Assembly (NCBI GenBank): GCA_001790575.1 | Contig: MGCV01000003.1 | Coordinates: forward strand, 1 to 44,708 | Direction: 5' to 3' | Length of the DNA stretch: 44,708 bases | Source: Candidatus Saccharibacteria bacterium RIFCSPHIGHO2_12_FULL_47_17 | GTDB lineage: Bacteria; Patescibacteriota; Saccharimonadia; Saccharimonadales; UBA10212 | Shown here: one piece after another, positions 40,179 through 44,708 of the stretch | Numbering within the stretch: the stretch's first letter is position 1 | Layout: every line of letters starts with the position of its first letter | The notes under the pieces: generated by a model | What the model saw: the letters and a program-made list of their open reading frames with translations, nothing else | What the model was told of the DNA's origin: nothing | Database searches by the model: none | Made by a program: the position numbers and the translations under genes

Positions 40179-40277
40179 GTCAAAACCGAGCTTGCCTTCG
40201 GAACTTCTCGAAAATCAGCCACCGGCTAATCTTCTCGTCAAACAGCCGAAGGCAGCCAAGCCCGCTTTAGTTTTGAC
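40179..40277. repeat. 99-bp palindromic element before pilD
   Basis: Ends GTCAAAAC (40179-40186) and GTTTTGAC (40270-40277) are inverted. Inner arms GCCTTCGG (40194-40201) and CCGAAGGC (40246-40253) are perfect, and GCTTG/CAAGC pairs lie between. AGCC-ACC-GGCT (40217-40227) forms a central hairpin. There is no coding potential. The size and nested design match the other elements here, though the sequence is different. Confidence 0.65.
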
Positions 40278-40358
40278 AACATCTAATCAGGGTTCGGCGG
40301 AGGCTTGGAAAAATAGGTGCTCGCTTGGTAATTTCTGATTGTATATATACTTAAAGGA

Positions 40359-41150
40359 ATGATTATTTTTGTTTTGGCTGTGTTGGGACTTTGTTTGGGG
40401 AGTTTCGTTAATGCGCTGGTTTGGCGGATACATAAAAATAAAGACTGGGTAAAGTCTCGTAGTCAATGTGTACATTGTGGGCACGAATTGTCGGCCAAAG
40501 ATTTGATTCCGATTTTTTCTTGGCTAATGCTAAAAGGCCGCTGTCGCTACTGTCAAAAACCGATTTCCAAGCAATACCCGCTAGTTGAACTTATCATGGC
40601 AACCGTTTTTATTCTTTCGTATTTATTATGGCCGACAAGTTTTAACGAGCCGGGACAGTGGATTCTATTTGTTAGCTGGCTGGCCGCTAGTGTCGGCCTG
40701 TTAGCACTGGCTGTTTACGATTGGCGCTGGCTGTTACTACCAAATAAATTGGTTTATCCAACTTTCTTGGTAGCCGCCGCTGGCCGGGTAGTTTATATCG
40801 CTGGTTATGAGCCGGATAAGTGGCTGGCGCTACTTAACCTCCTCGGGGCGGTGGCAGTGGCTAGCGGTATATTTTTCTTAATTTATAGCTTATCGGACAA
40901 GTATATCGGCGGTGGTGACGTTAGTCTCGGTTTAGTTACAGGCACATTGCTGGCTATACCAATTAACAGCTTATTAATGATCTTTTTTGCCTCAATTTTA
41001 GGATTGTTGTTCGCACTGCCGGGCCTAGTTAGCAAAAACAAAAAGCTAACTACCAAAATTCCATACGGGCCATTTTTAATCGCCGCCACCTTCATAGTGC
41101 TGCTTTTTGGGCAGGGAATTACCGATTGGTACGAACAGCTACTAACATAA
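40359..41150 (+). CDS. pilD: Prepilin peptidase/N-methyltransferase
   Basis: Cleaves prepilin leaders and methylates the new N-terminus. A start LCLGSFVNALVWRIH is followed by the zinc-type cysteine pairs CVHC and CRYC. The two catalytic Asp are in VYDWRWLLLPN and IGGGDVSLGLVTG (the latter the GGGD motif). About eight membrane spans. TTAAAGGA lies just before the ATG. Its substrates are the prepilins encoded around it. Confidence 0.95.
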   Translation: MIIFVLAVLGLCLGSFVNALVWRIHKNKDWVKSRSQCVHCGHELSAKDLIPIFSWLMLKGRCRYCQKPISKQYPLVELIMATVFILSYLLWPTSFNEPGQWILFVSWLAASVGLLALAVYDWRWLLLPNKLVYPTFLVAAAGRVVYIAGYEPDKWLALLNLLGAVAVASGIFFLIYSLSDKYIGGGDVSLGLVTGTLLAIPINSLLMIFFASILGLLFALPGLVSKNKKLTTKIPYGPFLIAATFIVLLFGQGITDWYEQLLT

Positions 41151-41228
41151 ATCTGGCCTTGCACGCCTCTTTACATATTATTTGCACACCACTTTATATA
41201 CTAATAAAGGCTTTTTATTCCCAACATC

Positions 41229-41343
41229 GAAATATTTCTATATTTAAATATTTCAATAATAGATTGAAGTACGGGTAAGTCTTTTGCTGTCAGCCGACTG
41301 CCAGAACTTATAGGGGTCTACCCCTATCCGCTTATGCTATACT
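41229..41343 (+). promoter_or_regulatory. Prepilin promoter with AT palindrome and ATAGGGGT dyad
   Basis: GAAATATTT (41229-41237) and AAATATTTC (41246-41254) are inverted. ATAGGGGT-CT-ACCCCTAT (41310-41327) covers the -35 region. TGCTATACT (41335-41343) is an extended -10, 6 nt before the ATG at 41350. The remaining gap between pilD and this gene holds nothing else seen. Confidence 0.6.
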
Positions 41344-41349
41344 GAACCC

Positions 41350-42327
41350 ATGTTATCTAGGCTGTGGGCCTTGTACTTGAGCAAAGTTCAAGGAAGCCAA
41401 GGTGCGAAGCGAGCGAGGCGTATATGTAATACGTTGAGCGAGCTTCGCACGCAGCTGGCACCGCAATTTGCCAAGAGCATTGTCAGAGTTACTGGCTCTG
41501 CCAGTAAGCAGGACAATGCGGCACAAAGGCCACAGGGGTATACAGTTATTGAGGTCTTAATTGTATTAGCAATCTCCGGCGTAATTTTTGTCAGCGGGGT
41601 GGTGATGTTCAGCGGCCAAAGTAACAGCACCGCCTTTGAACAGAGCATGCAAGATACTAATTCCGAAATAGCCACCCGTATTCGCGGCGTCGGCTCGAGC
41701 CAATTCTTTAATACCGAGGGTTATACCTGTATAGTCAGCGGTAATCCAGCGCGGGCCATTCTAACACCTTCAGGCGGTGGCACGGGGCAGCAAGACTGTC
41801 TGGTTGTTGGCACGGCCGTGGAGGTGCCGACCGGTGCCAGCAACCTATATTTTTATGAAGTGCTGGGTAATCGCCAGGTTTACGGCCCCGGTAATAATCC
41901 GCTCGGCCCGTCCACCAGCCTAGCTGAGGCTAACCCAACGCCAGCAGTTGCCGAAGGTACAGATCTGACCTTTAGCTTCAAATTGGCCAGTGACGTGAAA
42001 ATAATTTCATCGAACATCGAAGCCATCGACGGCTCCAGCCTAGCCAGTAATCTGGTTAGTTTTTATATAGACTTTAGCGGCGAAGCACCGACGACCGGCA
42101 GCGGCGTGCAGACTTCGGTCGCCAAAGCCTATAATTATGAGTCAGCCGGACATGACACCAGTGGCGTAAAAAATTGCATCGAAGGCACAGGTTGCCAGGC
42201 GCCAACCGATTCGAAAGTCTGGAGAATTTGTTTCGAGAGCCCGTCAGGTAATCGCCGAGCCCAGATTGATATCACTAGTCAGCCAACCGGCGTAACCACC
42301 GAACTTAAATTCATTAATTGCACATGA
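41350..42327 (+). CDS. Prepilin-like protein with a long repeat-derived leader
   Basis: A 325-residue protein. The cleavage site is QG|YTVIEVLIVLAISGVIFV with Glu at +5. The leader of about 62 residues is far longer than usual (6-30); residues about 14-58 are encoded by the palindromic element 41395-41525. The mature part is Ser/Thr/Gly-rich with Cys pairs and ends with CT. An extended -10 box directly precedes the ATG. It is likely a minor pilin; the next gene overlaps by 4 bp. Confidence 0.82.
   Translation: MLSRLWALYLSKVQGSQGAKRARRICNTLSELRTQLAPQFAKSIVRVTGSASKQDNAAQRPQGYTVIEVLIVLAISGVIFVSGVVMFSGQSNSTAFEQSMQDTNSEIATRIRGVGSSQFFNTEGYTCIVSGNPARAILTPSGGGTGQQDCLVVGTAVEVPTGASNLYFYEVLGNRQVYGPGNNPLGPSTSLAEANPTPAVAEGTDLTFSFKLASDVKIISSNIEAIDGSSLASNLVSFYIDFSGEAPTTGSGVQTSVAKAYNYESAGHDTSGVKNCIEGTGCQAPTDSKVWRICFESPSGNRRAQIDITSQPTGVTTELKFINCT
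41395..41525 (+). repeat. Two-hairpin palindromic element, copy in a prepilin leader
   Basis: Hairpin 1: GTGCGAAGC (41402-41410) with GCTTCGCAC (41442-41450), inside it CGTAT-ATGTA-ATACG (41419-41433). Hairpin 2: GCATTGTC (41477-41484) with GACAATGC (41512-41519), inside it TTACTGGC-TCT-GCCAGTAA (41489-41507). All four stems are perfect. The order and spacing equal those in mutM. Confidence 0.8.
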
Positions 42328-42827
42328 TGAACAATAAGCAAAAAACAATAATCAATAAGCAAGACAAATACCGTCTTTCGTCTTCCGTCTTCCGTCTTCC
42401 GCGTGTCACCTCTGGCGACACGATTATCGAGGTTATGCTATCAATCGTTTTAATCGGCTCGGCCATCGCCTTGGCTGTCACCATGTCAAACCACAACCTC
42501 AATGTGGGCATTAGTACGACCCAGAGGACTCAAGCTCTGTCAATTACCCAGGGCCAAATCGAACGTATCCGCAATGCCTACAACACCAATAATCCTATTT
42601 TGGAGACCTATAAATCAGATCAGGCATATTGTATTTTAAATGATGGCAGCGTCGAGCAAGTTGGTGCCCAGGATTCCAAATGCCTCAATTTCAACGATAC
42701 ACAGTACTCAATTTCAATCACTTATGACGATACCAGTAAAGTATTTTCAGCTACCACTTCCTGGGTGTCCAATTCCAGCGGTTCCGGCCAAGATCAACTA
42801 AAGCTATCTTATAAACTACCGAGTTAA
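42324..42827 (+). CDS. Minor prepilin-like protein (GDTIIEV type)
   Basis: A 167-residue protein, start coupled to the previous stop (ATGA). The N-terminal hydrophobic helix follows TSG|DTIIEVMLSIVLIGSAIALA, with Glu at +5 but Asp in place of Phe at +1. The leader of about 31 residues includes SSSVFRLPR, encoded by CGTCTTCC repeats (42371-42400). The mature part has two Cys and Asn-rich loops, like PilV-type minor pilins. Confidence 0.8.
   Translation: MMNNKQKTIINKQDKYRLSSSVFRLPRVTSGDTIIEVMLSIVLIGSAIALAVTMSNHNLNVGISTTQRTQALSITQGQIERIRNAYNTNNPILETYKSDQAYCILNDGSVEQVGAQDSKCLNFNDTQYSISITYDDTSKVFSATTSWVSNSSGSGQDQLKLSYKLPS
42370..42402. repeat. Tandem CGTCTTCC units in a prepilin leader
   Basis: Four successive CGTCTTTC/CGTCTTCC-type units spaced 7 bp (about 42372-42401) code for part of the leader peptide. 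The tandem units differ in composition from the rest of the gene. Confidence 0.6.
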
Positions 42828-42830
42828 ACA

Positions 42831-43604
42831 ATGAGTAGTAAACAAAAGACAATCAAACCATTCACCATTCACCATTTACTGTTTACTTTGCGTTTACTAT
42901 TTACTGTTTACCATGGAAAACAGAAAACAGACCACCGAAAACGTACTGTGAACGGAAAACTGAAAACGGTTAAAGCTACATCTGGTTTTACAGTGGTAGA
43001 GTTGACTATAGCCACAGCGGTTTTTGCCGCAGTCCTGTTGGTCGGCCTGGTTAGTTTTCTGGGCGTCGGCAAAGTTTATTACAAAGGCGTCAGCCTGACC
43101 CAAACTCAGGCCGTGGCCCAGCAGATTCTGACCCAACTGACCGCCGATATCCAGTTTGCACCAACTATTGTGACGGCCAAAGCTACGGGCGATGGTTCCA
43201 GCCAGTTCCTCTGCCTCGGCAACATTCGTTATACATTTAATCTCTACCAAAAAGTCGATTTAGCCGATCACGATAATCAAAGCAAATTTGGCCTGCTGCG
43301 CGACAGCCTGCCGGGTAGCACCGGCTGCAACAGCCCGTTTGGCGATGGCGCCGTCTCGCTCAATAATCCAACCGAACTTTTGGGCAATAAAATGCGTCTG
43401 GCCAAGCTCAATCTGACCCCAGCCAAGGATGCTGCCGGCGGCAATGTGACCGACCTTTGGAACCTAGACGTCAAGGTAGCTTACGGCGATGACGATGTAC
43501 TAACGAACCCGGGGGTCGAGAATGTTACTTGCGACGCCAATCTAACCTCTACCCAATTCTGTTCGGTCAATTCACAGACCACAACCGTTAGCCGAGGTCT
43601 ATAG
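42831..43604 (+). CDS. Minor prepilin-like protein with repeat-derived leader (PilW-like)
   Basis: A 257-residue protein with site ATSG|FTVVELTIATAVFAAVLLVGL. The leader is about 52 residues; it contains FTIHHLLFTLRLLFTVYHG, encoded by the 60-bp repeat identical to 7174-7233. ATG 42831 follows the previous stop by 3 bp. The mature part is about 205 residues with three Cys, PilW-like in size. The leader reads as a second hydrophobic stretch, which may affect targeting. Confidence 0.8.
   Translation: MSSKQKTIKPFTIHHLLFTLRLLFTVYHGKQKTDHRKRTVNGKLKTVKATSGFTVVELTIATAVFAAVLLVGLVSFLGVGKVYYKGVSLTQTQAVAQQILTQLTADIQFAPTIVTAKATGDGSSQFLCLGNIRYTFNLYQKVDLADHDNQSKFGLLRDSLPGSTGCNSPFGDGAVSLNNPTELLGNKMRLAKLNLTPAKDAAGGNVTDLWNLDVKVAYGDDDVLTNPGVENVTCDANLTSTQFCSVNSQTTTVSRGL
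42864..42975. repeat. TTTACTGTTTACC-type repeat inside a prepilin gene
   Basis: Identical to 7174-7233 over 60 bp (42864-42923). The next 50 bp (AAAACAGAAAACAG, GTGAACGGAAAACTG) are complementary in style to the left half, so the element can fold. It is read in frame with no stop. Confidence 0.8.
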
Positions 43605-43613
43605 GTTATAATT

Positions 43614-44708
43614 ATGCTTATGCCAATTTTATTGGGAGGTCCGACCTTGGGAAAAGCAAAGAATTCTCTAACGAAAACTACAAAGTTTTACCTATCTTTT
43701 TTCAAGGTCGGACCTCTTCAAAGACGTAACCAAGCTGGTCTCACATCCGTAGTCGTAGTCTTTGTGCTGGTGCTTTTGCTGACATTGCTCTCCATCGGCT
43801 TCACCAAAGTCATGAACCGCTCGCTGCAATCAACTTCGTCCAACCAGCAATCCACCGCCGCAGGTTATGCCGCCCAGTCGGGTATTAACGACGCCATTTC
43901 TTATATAAAAAAGACCCTGCTAGCCGACCCCAGTGCCAACGTCTCGGCCACCAAATGCGATGATCTGCTCAAACAAGGTGCGCCACTGGCCAGTGCCTCA
44001 AAACTTGACGATGCCACCAATTACACCTGCCTACTGATCGATCCCACACCGACCAGCCTTTTTTATCAGGACTTGCCGCCTTATAAATCGCAGATAGTCA
44101 AAATCACTACATCGGCGCCGCTGTCCAGCCTGCTGTTCTCTTGGCAATCGACAAACGCCGAGCATAACCAGTTTGTACCCAATGCCGACGGCCAAACCTT
44201 GTTTGATGAAACGGTCTGGAGTAATAGCAAATACTCTCCAGTTTTGAGAGTTACGCTTTACCCGATCCCGGCCAACGCCGATATATCCGGTGTCCAGGCT
44301 GCGTCTAAGACCTTCTATCTATATCCGCAGACCGGTGGCGGCAGCAACAGCGTTTCATACAATTCGGCCAGCGGCTTACAGTCGGTTAATTGCGTATCTA
44401 AGAATCTCGGAGGCTTTTCCGGCAGTGCCGACTACGACTGCAATGTTGTCATTAATGAATTGCCCAGCGGCGCCACGGCTGCCTATTTCTATGCTCGCTT
44501 CTCGCCTTATTACGACAAGGCGGTGGTTAAAATTAAAGGCAACGACGGCGCGGCCCAACCGGTTAAGTTTGTTAATGTCCAGTCGGTCATTGACGTCACG
44601 GCCAAATCCGGCAACGCCACCAAACGCTTGCAGGCACGGATGGATTCCAGTACTACCACTGGCGGTGGTGATTTCAACATTGATCCCTCCAGCAATCTGG
44701 CACCGGAA
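43614..44708 (+). CDS. PilX-like pilus protein, 3' end outside window
   Basis: The frame is open to the window end (at least 365 codons). Sequence after the leader: RRNQAGLTSVVVVFVLVLLLTLLSIGF, one long hydrophobic helix as in PilX/GspK-type minor pilins, but without Glu at +5. Then a Ser/Asn-rich exported domain. The first 37 residues (PILLGGPTLGKAKN...FFKVGPLQ) are encoded almost wholly by the 81-bp element 43636-43716. ATG 43620 is an alternative start, 7 nt after TATAAT (43607-43612). Confidence 0.75.
   Translation, partial: MLMPILLGGPTLGKAKNSLTKTTKFYLSFFKVGPLQRRNQAGLTSVVVVFVLVLLLTLLSIGFTKVMNRSLQSTSSNQQSTAAGYAAQSGINDAISYIKKTLLADPSANVSATKCDDLLKQGAPLASASKLDDATNYTCLLIDPTPTSLFYQDLPPYKSQIVKITTSAPLSSLLFSWQSTNAEHNQFVPNADGQTLFDETVWSNSKYSPVLRVTLYPIPANADISGVQAASKTFYLYPQTGGGSNSVSYNSASGLQSVNCVSKNLGGFSGSADYDCNVVINELPSGATAAYFYARFSPYYDKAVVKIKGNDGAAQPVKFVNVQSVIDVTAKSGNATKRLQARMDSSTTTGGGDFNIDPSSNLAPE
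43636..43716 (-). mobile_element. 81-bp terminal-inverted-repeat element, copy B, in frame in a coding region
   Basis: Perfect 14-bp ends GAGGTCCGACCTTG (43636-43649) and CAAGGTCGGACCTC (43703-43716). It aligns along its length with copy A (20456-20537) in reverse orientation. It is read without a stop codon and, at 81 bp, keeps the frame. Confidence 0.8.

Noticed and set aside
1-44708. CRISPR arrays, rRNA genes and transposase genes
   Set aside because: No regularly spaced repeats, no rRNA blocks and no transposase motifs were seen; the repeats found are irregular and non-autonomous.

Overview
The window looks like chromosomal DNA from a small-genome monoderm bacterium of the Candidate Phyla Radiation, most likely Candidatus Saccharibacteria (TM7) or a close relative. 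Reasons are the short, tightly packed genes with ATGA stop/start overlaps, RNase J rather than an RNase E set, a type IV pilus cluster with no visible secretin, and many small proteins of unknown family. UGA is used as a stop, which argues against the recoded Gracilibacteria/SR1 lineages. The taxon is inferred from gene content; no rRNA gene and no convincing tRNA gene were seen.

Layout. 1-3.2 kb: accessory genes, with a methyltransferase tail, a PIN/RHH toxin-antitoxin pair, two small unknown proteins, a free-standing RNA polymerase alpha-CTD protein and a membrane protein. 3.2-11.7 kb: aldo/keto reductase, Ca2+/H+ antiporter, PRTase plus HAD pair, alpha/beta hydrolase, mutM-holA, a GDPD-like enzyme and rpsT. 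11.9-26.1 kb: an information-processing core of a degenerate DHH protein, truB, rpsO, pnp, a uracil-DNA glycosylase, rnj, ftsK, rpsF-ssb-rpsR, efp, a 2H phosphoesterase and a TlyA methyltransferase. 26.1-31 kb: CapA-like protein, ychF, purH and an unknown gene. 31-44.7 kb: a secreted protein and then the type IV pilus locus pilM-N-O-(P)-B-T-C, a pilin, pilD, three more prepilins and a PilX-like protein cut by the window end.

The strongest unusual signal is a dense population of small (about 40-140 bp) palindromic repeats of several unrelated families. They lie between genes, inside operons and in frame inside proteins. One has a filled and an empty site within 650 bp. One sits in mutM and in a prepilin with the same nested hairpins but different stem sequences. 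One lies between the ssb Shine-Dalgarno sequence and its start codon, flanked by arms that could fold it away and leave 8 nt of spacing. Four consecutive prepilin-type genes have N-terminal leaders built from four different repeats, just before the peptidase cleavage site. This resembles the in-frame palindromic elements of Rickettsia, but in a CPR-type genome and concentrated in a disposable leader peptide.

Regulatory signals: near-consensus sigma70-type promoters precede a small structured leader with a terminator (19.7 kb), ftsK (20.55 kb) and rpsF (22.98 kb). Many other genes have a -10 box only 6-12 nt before the ATG, suggesting leaderless or nearly leaderless mRNAs.
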